64,000 nucleotides of DNA from Harmonia axyridis. Lineage: Eukaryota; Arthropoda; Insecta; Coleoptera; Coccinellidae. The notes beneath the pieces are model-generated. The model made no database searches and had not been told where the DNA came from. It worked only from the letters and a program-made list of their open reading frames with translations. Every line of letters starts with the position of its first letter. The first letter of the stretch is position 1. Both the position numbers and the translations under genes were made by a program. Location of the stretch: assembly GCF_914767665.1 (NCBI RefSeq), contig NC_059501.1:31782501-31846500 (forward strand). The letters run 5' to 3'. Shown here in pieces: positions 23,208 to 35,100 of this stretch.

Positions 23208-24260
23208 ATGGACCAGGTAAATAATAAAGAAGGGCCTGGCACTAGCTCTAATGTACCAACCAGTGAAAAAGAACAAAGCCTCATTCAGCCTGGGGAACAG
23301 GGCGCAAGTCCTGGCCCCATGACTGAGGAAATGCTGCTGAGGAGCAGCGATGAAGAGGTCATAGATGGCCTCGAAAAGTTGGCGGTCAAGAAACCCAGAT
23401 TTTCTAGGACTGCCAGAAAGAGGATGAAGTTCCTCATAAACAAGGGGATGGCGCCTGATGAAGACAGGGAAGTAGCCTCCAAACTAATTGGTCCCAGGCC
23501 GATAACAGACCGTGATCAAGAGAAACAGGTTGGAGGACAGCACGCCTAAAGGCAAAAAGCCTAAGCGTGCAAAGCATGAGGCTTCGAAAGCCTCACAGTT
23601 CTCAGGAGCTTCCAAGGCTCCTGCACAAATTGTGCCAATCTATAGCCAGGTTGCTATTGGTCTGAAGGTGAGCATAATGGACAAAAAGTATCCAGAGGTG
23701 TTCCTAGAAATGGACCAACTGGAGGCCATCAAGGAAGCAATTCTGGAAGAAAATTATGGCGCTGGAAAAAGAACACTCTTTAAAGCCTAAGTTCCAGCAA
23801 TCCCATATGAGTTGGCTTGGTCTGACATGCTCCGATAAAGCAACAGTTGAGTGACTCATGAGCATCCAGCCAAAACTGAAATACTGGGAGGGAGCTGATC
23901 TGAGGATCACCGAAGAGGCATACTGCCTTACACGGAGATCCTAGTTGGCTCTCTAGTGAGAAAATGCTCACGCTGGTTGAGAACCAGAATGAAGGACTTA
24001 AAACCTTCAGCTAGAGGATCCTTCGAAGGGGACCATCAGGACCCATGCTTGAAGTCATCTCGGCTGACAGAATATTGGTCGAGAGACTCAGAGCACTGAA
24101 CTGGCGAATTAATTACAAATTCAGCCAATCAAGACTTCGCCTTGAAGGCTCAAAGACAACGGTGGAGAGGGAAGAGGCACACCAGGCCTCTACATCTAGT
24201 CCGGTATCGGAAAAGCCCAAGGGGAAGGAATGGAGAGATGGAGAAGCCTCCAGGCATTGA
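23208..24260 (+). pseudogene. LOA ORF1 (gag-like, DUF4780-type), frameshifted
   Basis: The frame starts MDQVNNKEGPG at 23208 and runs to a stop at 23549. The product continues in another frame from about 23512 (RLEDSTPKGKKPKRAKHEAS) to 23790, then in further frames to DRILVERLRALNWRINYKFS near 24115. The order is a charged N-terminal region, a basic KGKKPKRAK patch, then a domain with VGLTCSDKATV-, WEGADLRI- and EVISADRILVERLR-type segments. This resembles the DUF4780 domain of LOA-type ORF1 proteins, which is thought to act in RNA binding of the retrotransposon particle. At least three frame changes and in-frame stops are present. The ORF1 and ORF2 overlap expected of an active element is replaced by about 200 bp of G-rich, AT-rich spacer. 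Confidence 0.6.
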
Positions 24261-24599
24261 AAAGGCCGGGGCCCCAAAGCCGACCACCAGCTTTAGGAGG
24301 GCTGTTCTGCAAAGGCGTGTGAAGGAGGAGTTCGTCGGGGTAAAATTGTTATGGCAATCAAAAAAAACTTGCAACCTAGTGTAGACATTTTTATTATGGT
24401 CCTTAATTTCAGAAGAAAGATTATAGTTTATACCTGTATTTAAATTAAGATAATATTCAGAAAATTTTAAGATTCGTTGTAGGTACTAAAAATACACGTG
24501 ATGTTGAGAAGGGGGAGGGGGGGTGGTCTTAAACCTCACTACGTATCACCAATGGGGGAGGGAGGGTTAAAAAATGCTAAAAAAAGATCACGTGATTAA

Positions 24600-25870
24600 T
24601 GGACAACCCCTAAGGGGCAGGTGTCTGACATGCGTTCAGATGAATCTCCAGCACTCGAAGGCAGCCTCTAATGCCTTATGCTCGAGAACGTCTAGAAGGC
24701 ATATTGACATAGGGCCGATACAAGAGCCTTGGATTAATGGAGGCCAAGTTAGAGGCCTACCAAACAAATTATATCAGATGATATACTGCGAGAGTTCATA
24801 ACACTCAGAAAAACACTAACCTGCTTTCCACTTACATGGTTCCTGACGAGGGATCTCGCTGAGGCACTGATTGAGGTGCGAACTGGGAACAGCAAGAGGC
24901 AGCTGGTTATTGCCTCAGGCTATTTTTCAGGAGACGCCACCGGAGGAAGTACAACGCCTCATCTGGACTACCTATTTTCTAATAATATAGAGATATTGAA
25001 CGTGGGTAATAGTCCAACCTTTATGAATGCGATCAAAAGGGAAGTAATCGACACCACTTATTGTGGAAATGCTCAAGAACTGGAGGGTCTCAAAAAAACC
25101 ACCATGTCAGACCATATGGCAATTGAATTTGATGTTGAAGTAACTGCTTCAGCTGATGTTGAGTGCAGATTACCCAAGAAGACTGACTGGGAACTCTATG
25201 TAGCCCATCTGAGGTCTGAACTGGAAGGCCTGAAATACAATAACAGCTCCAATGAGGATCTGAAAAACGCCTCGGCTCACTTCACATCATGTCTGAAGAG
25301 AGCATTCGGAAACAGTTGTCCACTCAGGAAGAAAACGACCTCCAGAGACGTCCCCTGGTGGAGTAATCATCTTGAAAAGCTCAAGAAAATGGCTAGGAAA
25401 GCCTTCAGCAAGGCTAAGCGAGCGAGAAAGCAGCTGAAATGCCTATCGGCTGGCCCCGACCAACTACAACAAAGAAGTCACGAAGCCAAAAGGCAGTCCT
25501 GGAGAAGTTTCTGCGAGGGAATAGATGAAACAGCCCCAGCAGCCAGACTTCAAAAGGTACTATGTTAGGATCACTCCAACCCAATTGGCCAAATAAAGAA
25601 GCCATGTGGGGACTTAACGAATGTTTCTGAAGATAGCCCTTTGGCTATCTTCAGAAACAGCTCTGCTAGAGACTCACCTTCCTGGCTCCAAACAATTTAC
25701 CACCGAAGAAGGGAGGTATACAACCCCACCAGGCGGGATTTTCAGAAAGCTGGTAAACAACTCACACCAGAAAGAATTGAATGGGCGATAAAGAGCTTTC
25801 AGCCCTTAAAATCAGCAGGCATGGACGATATCTTTCCGGCCATGCTTCAGAAAGGTGGTGCGTCGTTATA
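24600..25870 (+). pseudogene. LOA ORF2: endonuclease, linker and start of reverse transcriptase
   Basis: The apurinic-type endonuclease starts with QMNLQHSKAASNAL, then IGPIQEPWINGGQVRGL, near 24640-24750. After a deletion it resumes at YFSGDATGG and HLDYLFSNNIEILNVGNSPTF..REVIDTTYC (about 24920-25060), ending MSDHMAIEFD. The linker, with KKTDWELY, RDVPWWSNHLEKLKKMARK and RQSWRSFCEGI, is typical of LOA/R1-type ORF2. The RT begins RIEWAIKSFQPLKSAGMDDI near 25790 and stops. The catalytic D-N-A block of the endonuclease core is deleted between YFSGDA and HLDY. An exact 15-bp inverted repeat at 25624-25657 interrupts the linker to RT joint. Confidence 0.7.
25624..25657. repeat. Perfect 15-bp hairpin inside the LOA relic
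   Basis: TTTCTGAAGATAGCC and its exact complement are separated by CTTT. The arm matches nothing expected of the retrotransposon coding sequence on one side, so one arm is probably a local inverted duplication. Confidence 0.6.
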
Positions 25871-26905
25871 ACCCCGATAGCTGAATTTCTTTGAGAATTT
25901 TCAGAAATAATGTTTCTGCTTGCGATTATCCATTGTTTGGTTGATTGTTCATCCTTTGAAAAAGTATAATACTTCACACTTTTTGTATTTTTATAACAGC
26001 TTGTGCACGTAGGCAGTGGCGTACGCAAGAGGGAGGGATAAGGGGGATGTACCCACCCCCCAGGACGAATATCCATTATAAGTCACAACGCTCAACAGTT
26101 CAATTGTGTGAAAATTTGATCAACGAATTCATCAACCAGCGGTTATATCAAAAGGCTTGATCTGATCTGACTGTCGTCGGCATAATCATTATTTACTTAA
26201 GGGCAAAAAATTTGAAATTGATGATTAAAATAAACAATCGTGTAAAAATCAATGAGATTTTAAAGTAAAAGCTCCGAACTACTCTAATTGATCTAATCAA
26301 TCTCAAGAAATGTCTGTAAATTCGAAGTACATCGGTACGAATTCACAATATTTTTTCTTTATCCCTCAACAACTCAATAAATAGTGATATATTTGAATCA
26401 TTTGTCCTATTTTTTCATCCCATTTTTTCAAATGTTAACCAATGAAGCGACATTTCAATCAGAAATAGTTCTCGTTTGTCATGTGAATGTGGTTTTTTAT
26501 GAATAAAACAATTCTATATGGAATGAATAATACCTGAATAATGAATTTAGATAACTTTCCGTTGATCCTAAACTAAGGCTGGAAGATATCGAAACAGCCT
26601 TATGGATTTCACCAATTTTATTAAAATATTCCATTCTTTCAGATATGTTTAATGAGGAAAAATTTAAATTTCAATGTGGAAAGGCCAACGAGGAGAATTG
26701 TTCATAAAATACTCACTTCTCCGTGAAGGACTGTCCTTATTCCTTTTTCATTGTTAAATATTAATTTTTATAGACATTTGTGGATAGTACTTCATTTCTA
26801 CTCGATTTTCTCGAAAACGGTACATTCTATGAAAATAATTCAAAAGACCTTTTTTTAATGAAGCTCTGTTGATTTCAGAAATGGAACAATTTTTTCGAAA
26901 AAAGA

Positions 26906-26963
26906 CAGTGGTGTAGATTTTCAGAAAGAAAAACATCATCGCACCGCTATATCTACGCCACTG
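26906..26963. repeat. Short CAGTGG...CCACTG inverted repeat
   Basis: CAGTGGTGTAGAT at 26906 and ATCTACGCCACTG ending at 26963 face each other. A similar CAGTGGCGTACGC is at 26014. These look like hAT-type ends, but no matching 8-bp flanks were found, so element limits are uncertain. Confidence 0.45.
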
Positions 26964-27057
26964 GATAAGTTTGGCAGGAGACACCTACCTAATTCGAAAA
27001 ATTACGTGCATTATCGAGACTTCAATAACCCAAAATTAAAACAATTGATATAATTAT

Positions 27058-27257
27058 CAGTGGTGACTCCAGTTTTCAAAAACAGGGGTGGCCAAGAGCA
27101 GGTCAGAATTTTTTTGGGGGGGGGGGACAAAGTAAAGCGAAACTATAGTTCGGCTAATTTTTGAGCCTTAGTATGTCAAAATTTAGGATGGTCCACCAGA
27201 ATTTTAGGGGGGCGGGGGGAGGCCCGGCCCCCTCTGGCCCCCCTAGCGTTGCCACTG
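27058..27257. mobile_element. 200-bp hAT-like MITE
   Basis: The ends are CAGTGGTGAC and GTTGCCACTG. Flanking octamers ATAATTAT (27050-27057) and ATAATAAT (27258-27265) match at 7 of 8 positions. The interior has a run of ten G near 27116 and a GC-rich block (GGCCCGGCCCCCTCTGGCCC), odd against the AT-rich background. Confidence 0.65.
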
Positions 27258-27479
27258 ATAATAATACTAGAATTATAAGTAAAAATAAGTTTTTTCAAAC
27301 TTCAACACCCAGTATCTCGCAAACAAAGCTTGTTAGGATATATATTTATAGGATTTTTCTCATAAAAAGAGATTTTCTATCCGATACCACTATTGCACCA
27401 AAATCTGGACCACCCTGTATAATACGATTTCTGTTCATTACACTGAGATCAACATCGGCCATGTATAAGTCCTAGTGCT

Positions 27480-29160
27480 TAGTGGCTTAACGTTCATAAA
27501 ATCACTACATGAAAAATTGATCAATTTCTTCATTTTCCGATAAAATATTTTAACGGAGTCTGGCAGAGAGACCGATCATTTTCTCATCATTTGAATTTTA
27601 TAAACGTAAATTATGAATATTTCAGGTGGGATAAGGGGTTTGAAATATTTTTCCCTCGAACAATTTCAGGGATTTATTATCATTAGGAATAATAAATCAA
27701 AATCATCGAATTGATTCAAGAGAACTATTGATTTGATCAGATCTGAAAATTCAAAATTCGTTGTAGAATTTGTCACATTTATTTGGGTACACAATAATCA
27801 CAACATACAAATATAATAATTGAACGAAATTTTATTTTGTTCCACATACCAGATGGGAATTCACCTTTATTAACAGCGATAATTATAAAATAATAACTTT
27901 GGAAACATGGTTCAATGTTTGTTGCCCTTGTTTGTCAATTCGAAATATTTCAATATTAAAAAATAAATTTATCAGCACATAAAAAAGTTTAGATTCGAAT
28001 GTTGTCCAACATGTGAAAATTTGTGTTTCCAATGAATATATGGGTAGGAAATAATATTTCATCTTCACTTAATATACCGTCATATGAATGAAATTTTGCA
28101 CTTTTCAAGCTGAAAATTATATTTTCAGTTGATTTAATTTTAGTTGAAGAAGATGGTCGTTTCAAAAACTCACATCCCTGAAAGAAGGATTTTAATTAGA
28201 AGCTTCAAGAAACAGAGATCATTATCGTCTGATGAAAAATGCTATTTGCATTGATAAAACATCAAGAATTGATGATTTTTTCAAATCATTAAAATTATCA
28301 ATTTTCATAGAAATCATGGAAACTCTGGAAATACCTAAGTGTCCTAAGTATTACTCCATTTATCATATTGAAATTTATTATGTATCGAAGACTCAACATT
28401 GAAGCATTCCTTTTATGTTTTCATACCTATATTATTTCTCTTAAAATTTCAATACTCACATTAATTTTAATTTTGAGAGTCAATTTTTTCGGTATTAATT
28501 ATAGAGAATTCTTGTTTATAATATCTTATACAAAATGTGAATTGATTTTCACAAAATGCCGACAAACACCTAAAAAAATTTGTAAGATATAATATTTGAT
28601 ACAAAATAAATGGGGTCCTTTCACCCCTTGCAGGCTGAATTGTCAGGGGGTACAACAAGGAATCAACTGTTGAATTTTTCATAATTAGGATGAATTAACT
28701 GTCTAAAGGTACTTTGTGATGAATGAAAATAATTCTTTTTATCAATATAGGTTTCACTTACAATTAGTAAATTTGAATGAAATGGTACTGTCCATTGGGT
28801 AGTTATCTTTGGGAAAGAAAAATTGTCATCTAGACGATTATGCTTTCATTTATGTAGTTGAAGTTTTTTTAAGCTTGTTCTGTGGTTTTCATATTAATCG
28901 GAAAAAATTTTCTACATTGTTCCCATCAAATATCTATTTCCCTTTATTTTCATATTTGTCACATTGAATCGATTCTTTCAATATTGAAATGTCTCTAACA
29001 GAGCATTTGTCAAACTGCTACCAGCGCCGATTGCAAATTGTCTCTGAATGTTAACAAACAAGTGAGGCATAGCTTTTTATAATTACATTTAGCAAACTGA
29101 AAGTTTCGCATTTCTGATCATCAGAGATACATCCCAATTTCTTACAACTTCATTTATCAC
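27480..29160. other. AT-rich intergenic region 3' of the NWD gene
   Basis: No conserved reading frame, repeat pair or RNA gene could be recognised. It includes the downstream flank and probably the 3' untranslated region of the minus-strand NACHT/WD gene whose stop is at 29169. Confidence 0.4.
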
Positions 29161-29168
29161 TTCACAGG

Positions 29169-32100
29169 TCAGCATATATCAGTTTCTTTCAATTCGAAGA
29201 TTTTTCCATCGTATTCACTATCACCGTAAGATTCATCCTCCATTGGTTTTACCTCAGTTCCACGCAGTTGAAGGAAGAGCAGATCTTTTAAATTTTCTAA
29301 CCCTAAAACGATATGTTGGCCATTTCCAGTGATACTGTTTGATGTGATTTTGGTTTTTGGAGTATATACAGCAATCAAGTGACCTGAAAAAATGGGAAGG
29401 AAATTATTATTTATTTATTAATATTATAGAATACAGAAAGGATAAACGACATAGATATAGACATGAAAGATATCCAAGAATATACTGTATACAATACAAA
29501 GAAAGGGTTAACATTATAGGTACTCAAACAAAGAGAAAAAATGTACAGAATGGAGCAAAAAGTAATTGATAGTATTCATTGAAACACCCCTTAAGTGTTC
29601 TTTTAATTTTTATTTCATCGATAAAGGCGTAAATGCAAGCCAGGTGGCTGAAAAAGTAAATAATGGCCCTAATACTGTAATAGCCAATTACTCGCAATTT
29701 TGTTTTCGTCGATTTCGTTTCGGTAATTTCGATTTCAAAGATGCATCACGCACTTGAAGCCTAATTGTCGAAAATGTCGAAAAAATCATCGATATTGTCG
29801 AGTCCGAGAGACATGTAAGCACTGTTCCGATTGCCCAAGAGTTTGTAACCATTTGCATAAGGCTGGTCTCAAGAAGAAGCTCGATGTATGAGTATCACAA
29901 GAGTTAACACAAAAAACCTCATGGACCGAATTGCCATAAGCGTAACTATGGTAATTAAAGTATTGTTTTCATGCAAAAATAATGGATTTCTTTTTACTAC
30001 ACCTAAAATTTGTAGTAGTGATTGCTTTATATATTGAAGATTTTAGTCCATATTCGACTTTATAAATGAAAGGAGAAATATACTTCTATAGAGACGTCTA
30101 TAAGTAGCATTGAATTAATTTTTGAGCGCTCGTTCTCTGAACCGATCACTTTAACATTTAGTCATAATGTCTTTAAATTATTAATATTAAGCTGGAAATG
30201 ATCTCAAAACGATAACATATTTTTCACTGATGTCGAATCCGTCCTCAAATTCGAACCTTTTCGTCCGGCCGTATACACGATAACTTTTTAACAGAATGAC
30301 CTAAAAACTTGTGATTTTCAGGCTGGTTAGGTTCGGATCTTGAATGCCGCGGATGAGTTTGTTAATGGGTGAAATTTGACTAGGAGTTCCGTAAATATAA
30401 CCGTTCGAAATTTTTTTTTTTTGTTTATTTTGAAACTGAATATTCGATCCAATTGTATAATGCATAAAGCAATTTCAAGCTTTATGCAAAATTTCATCAT
30501 GAAAACCTCACCAGAACTAGAGAAAATTGAAGAGAAATATCTAAAAAAAACAAACTTTATATTTTCGTCAACACACAACTGACGGAGTTGATATTTTTAG
30601 TGTTGCTATGAAACAACAATTTCAAGCTCTCAGCAAATTTCAAGTAGAACATATCATCAGAGCCACAGAAATTTAAGAAAAAATATTGAAAAAAAACTCA
30701 ATTTGTACGTGATTACAAATCCTTTAGGTTTGAGATTTTGTGAGTAAAATAACTATGTCAAGTTTTGAAGATATATTAACATAACAGAATACTGTTGATA
30801 AAATCTCTAATTGACTTACCTTTATTGAGGTCCCAAAGTCTAATCGATCTATCTCTGCATGCCGTATCAGCTGATAAGCAGAGGAAGCCTGTTGGGTCTA
30901 ATTTCAACATTGTAACAGGTGCTGTATGGCCTGACAATGACCATCGGCAGTTTCCTGAAACAAGTGTTTCCAAAGTTTTTGAATAAAATAAAATGGCAAA
31001 ACAGAACGAATACATATACCTAAGTCAAAAATATCTAAATACACATAGTACAAATATCGTAAACATAAAAATCCAACCTCTACATGGCGCTGCGTACGAT
31101 CGAAGAATGATCACCTATCACACCACAAGATACAAAGGGCGGTAGGGCATGCAAAATTTCAGTATTGCTTCGAAAACTAATTGGGTTTACAAATATAATG
31201 GCAACTAGTTTCGAATGCAAAATCATTCATATGTTGAATGTGTAAACATCGGCTTCCAATTAAATCGAAAGTGATGGTAGTGTTGTTTTTAGTCTTTGTG
31301 GAATACATAATGGTTTTATCCCTGTTTCAATGAGGGTAATAGGGAATTCTGTTTATATTGTTTGGGCTGCCATGTGTTATTCATTATATAGGCGGCTTAG
31401 GGGAGGCCGTTTGAACATTTTTATTGGAGTAAATGTTGACCAACGTAGCGGAGTGGAACAACCTTACGTTTTTTTTTTTAAGAATCAAGGATGAAATATG
31501 ACCAGGCAGCCAGAAAACTGGGCTGAATTGCCGCCCATAAAATAGATGCGCCTGAAACGGTTGTTTTCCTGTTTCAGCCCTAACGCCGGCCCTGGCGATA
31601 GGGAGTTTTCAGATAGATTTTTACTGATACAAATGGAAAATAGATATAACCCTAAGTGCTTAGAAAAAAGAATGTTATGTTCATCATAAAAAGTCAAGTA
31701 TAAATAGAATAAGCGAAGTAATATTGAAACCTTCAAAAAGGTTTGAAACGGTTAGATTTTGCTCACGTACGTACCTATCATATAGAAAACTCAAGAAAAA
31801 CAAGCCCTGTTTAGTATGGGTTTCCGATCACTCGAGAATAAAAGGAAATGACGAGGTCCACACATTCGCCAGAAAAGGAGCTCATACTATTTTCATTGAA
31901 CCAGAACCTTTCCGTGGTATAGATAAATGTTCCTACAAGAGAGAATTTCAGGAGAAGAAAAAACCGAAAGAGAAACACACTGGCGCTCTGGGTTTGATTA
32001 TTTCTAAAATTTCTTCGAAATTTTGTTATTGCAAGATCCAAGACATATATGGATCTCAGTTAGAATATGCTACACCTCCTAAATGGATTCTTACAAGGTA

Positions 32101-35100
32101 TTGTCCTCAGGAACCTCTTCATGGGAATGAGTCAAGTATAAAACGATGAGTGAAGGAGGACGAAACTTCACCTACTGATGAAATGCATCGTTTTGCTAGC
32201 CAACGAAAAATGCTTTGGTCAAGAGCAAAAGTAAAAGGGGGCAAGTAACCTCCTTGTAGCCATTCTATTTACTGGAGGTCATTAGAATTTTGGAACTGGA
32301 GGGCGAGCTGAAGACTACGACATAAGTTCGTGTTGCAATAAAACCCCTCCTAAAATTCAATCTAAATCATAAAGAACTTACCTGTAATTAGGTCCCATAT
32401 CAGTATGGTAGCATCTTCTAATCCAGAAATTACACATCCTCCAGGAGAACTTATTTCTAGAGATACAGTATTGCAAGATGGTTTCCACTTTTTGAATGGT
32501 GTACCACTTAATAAATCGTAAACAACTATGAAATTCGGATTTGGTTCATCAATTTCATGACACACACAACATACGTAGCTACCTGAAAGTCAAAATTCAT
32601 AATATGTGTAATAAGTGTGTTAATAGTTATTTATAATTCAAGTGCAGAAGGCATTGATATTCTTCCACGAGTTCAAAATTCAAAAACGAGCCACGAAGTG
32701 GCGAGTTTTTGAATGAACGAGTGGTAGAATGAGCCTTCTGAACGAGTATTATACATTATTTTCTCTAATTAATTGCATTTTTGTTGAAATTAATGAAATA
32801 TTTCCATAAATATCATTTAGTGATTTTTGTAATAAAAAATGTTGGTTGGCAGAACTGATTTCTTTAAGGCAAATTGATGAATTGACAGATAAAGCCGTGG
32901 CGGAAAGTTCGGAGTGCCAACATATAATAATAAAATATAACCATGAAAACTGTGCGTTTCTGATATATTCTCGCACGATTTTGTTGTACAAGATGTGGAA
33001 GAATGAACGGCATAACCACAGAATTAGAGAAAAGCAAGTAGATTACAATTCGGCGAAGAAAGTTTTATATTTATATCAGTACGCCTGAGCAAGCTTTCGA
33101 TGAACTGCAGAATCTTTGCAAATGCGAATGTCCAGATTGGTTTTCCAGGATACAGTCCTGAACATTCGCATTTTGCAAAGATTCTGCAGTTCACTTAAAG
33201 CTTGCTCAGGCGTACTGAAACCTTTCACAGGCGTAAGTGTACTAATCTTGATACATACTAATAATGCTTTGAAAGTTGAAGAACAGGCAATATTAAAATT
33301 CGTTTCGTTAGTTTTCAGACAAATTTTACTTTTTTTTTCATAGCTTATTTCTGATATTGTTAATTATTTATTCTTGTAAATAATCGCTTTTTATTATTAA
33401 TCAATTTCTCTCCATTTGAAACACTCAACATTAGCAAAAAAATATGCAAATTGTAACTGTTCGGATTTTTTGTCCAGGGTTGTACGACGGGTGAATTGTT
33501 TGAGAAGAATAGTTAAAACCTGCAACTTTTATGGAGAAATGTTTCAAATAAAAGGTTGATGGTTTTAAGAGGGAAATCTAGTGATGCTAAAACCAGTTCT
33601 ATTTACTTCCTTGTGGGGAGGACGGGGGTCAACTCTGGAATTTCAAATGAGAACCCATGAATGAGAGGTTTGCATGAACGTTGTATACGCCATACTCTGG
33701 ATTTGCCAAGATTCCGTCTTTCCGTTTCGAGTCGAACTTTCACTAACGACACTAACAACGCAGTCACTGTTTATAACTCGGTTCATTTAAGTTATAAAAC
33801 ACGCTCAGAGACGTTTTAAAAATTAATGTTGAAAAATTATTTTTGAAATTGCAGGGTGAATAAATCGAATGAGACAACAAATATTGTTTTATGTTTGCAT
33901 ATTATTTTGTTTATCTTTTTTATTTCTTTCTTGATATTTTCAACAAAATATAATTTTATTTTTAGTTTATCATATATCAAGAATTATACTTTTTTTGTTA
34001 TCACAAGTTTTTGTTCTATTTTGAACCAAAAACACAAAGAAACAATAATTTCCTAAAATAATTTTTTAACAAAAAGAAGTGAGTACTATTAATATTTTTT
34101 ATTTATTGCCGTATGAATTTCTCTATATATTTTCCGAAATTTGACTGAATGTCTCCGATCGCCCCTGTTATATTTACCTCTCGATTTTTATTGAACTGAC
34201 GCAAATACCCAAGGATGAGATTCTTGTTCTTCCGATAGCGTGGAGGTTCATACTTATTCATTTAAATAATTGAGTAAATCTTTCTATCATCCGGTACATT
34301 TCCACCATCCTAAATAACGTTTTTTGGAGTTTAGATCACCTATATTGAACGGCCGACAATCTTTTGGACATTGGCAATATTTAATGAATATTTCATTGGC
34401 ACAAATGATGTATCAAATTAAAGGTTTCTGCAGGTATTTTAATTCGAAAATTGAAAATCAATGATTCTCCTATATCGCACAAGCTCTCCGTTTTTTAGAG
34501 CTCTCACAGAGGCCTAGATGAGAATCGAAATGAAAAAATATAATATCAATAGTGGAACTTACCCTCGTGGGTTATTGCAGAAAGAGAAGTAATAAAATCA
34601 TGATAAGGTATCCTAAAATCGTAAAGTAATTTTCTAGATTGTAAATTCCAAACTAATAAAGGAAAAGGTTTTTGAGTTTCATCTCCACACACCAGAATCC
34701 TGTAAAAAATAAAAGTTTTAGTTGTTGACGACAACAATGAAATATTTCATATGCTCTTATTACGAAACTATGATTGCAATATTTCAGAATTTTGAAAAAT
34801 ATTAGGCGCTTACCTTCCATCACCCGAAACCAGCAAAGAATTCAAAAAACGGTCCTCACCAGCTTTGAAAGTAGTTACGCAGTCACCTGAAATTCAAATT
34901 TATATTATCTAAATTCAGATAGGAAACATATGATCTTCAATGAATATTTTTATTCAATATTCAATGCATAATTTCATTTTTAAAAATTAACATAACTTTT
35001 TTGAATGAATGTTGTCAATTCATTTCAAATGGAATTATGTTCATCAAGTGGTGAAAAAGAATGGAACTATTGAACACAATACAACATTTTGAAACACTAT

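Larger units (their letters stand above)
22745..25885 (+). mobile_element. LOA-clade non-LTR retrotransposon, decayed and 3'-truncated
   Basis: The layout is a GC-richer leader (about 22745-23200), ORF1 with a DUF4780-like domain (23208-24260), a spacer with G-rich tracts, then ORF2 endonuclease, linker and the very start of the reverse transcriptase (24600-25870). The similarity stops at the RT motif following KSAGMDDIFPAMLQKG, so polymerase, RNase H and 3' end are missing. G+C is clearly higher than in neighbouring DNA. Frameshifts and internal deletions mark it as dead. Confidence 0.7.

Noticed and set aside
26014..26963. A 950-bp hAT element joining CAGTGGCGTACG with CTACGCCACTG
   Set aside because: Flanking octamers (CACGTAGG and GATAAGTT) do not match and the arms agree for only about 10 bp.
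33856..34056. 66-codon hydrophobic plus-strand frame
   Set aside because: Phe/Ile/Ser-rich translation of a T-rich tract; intronic, no conservation visible.
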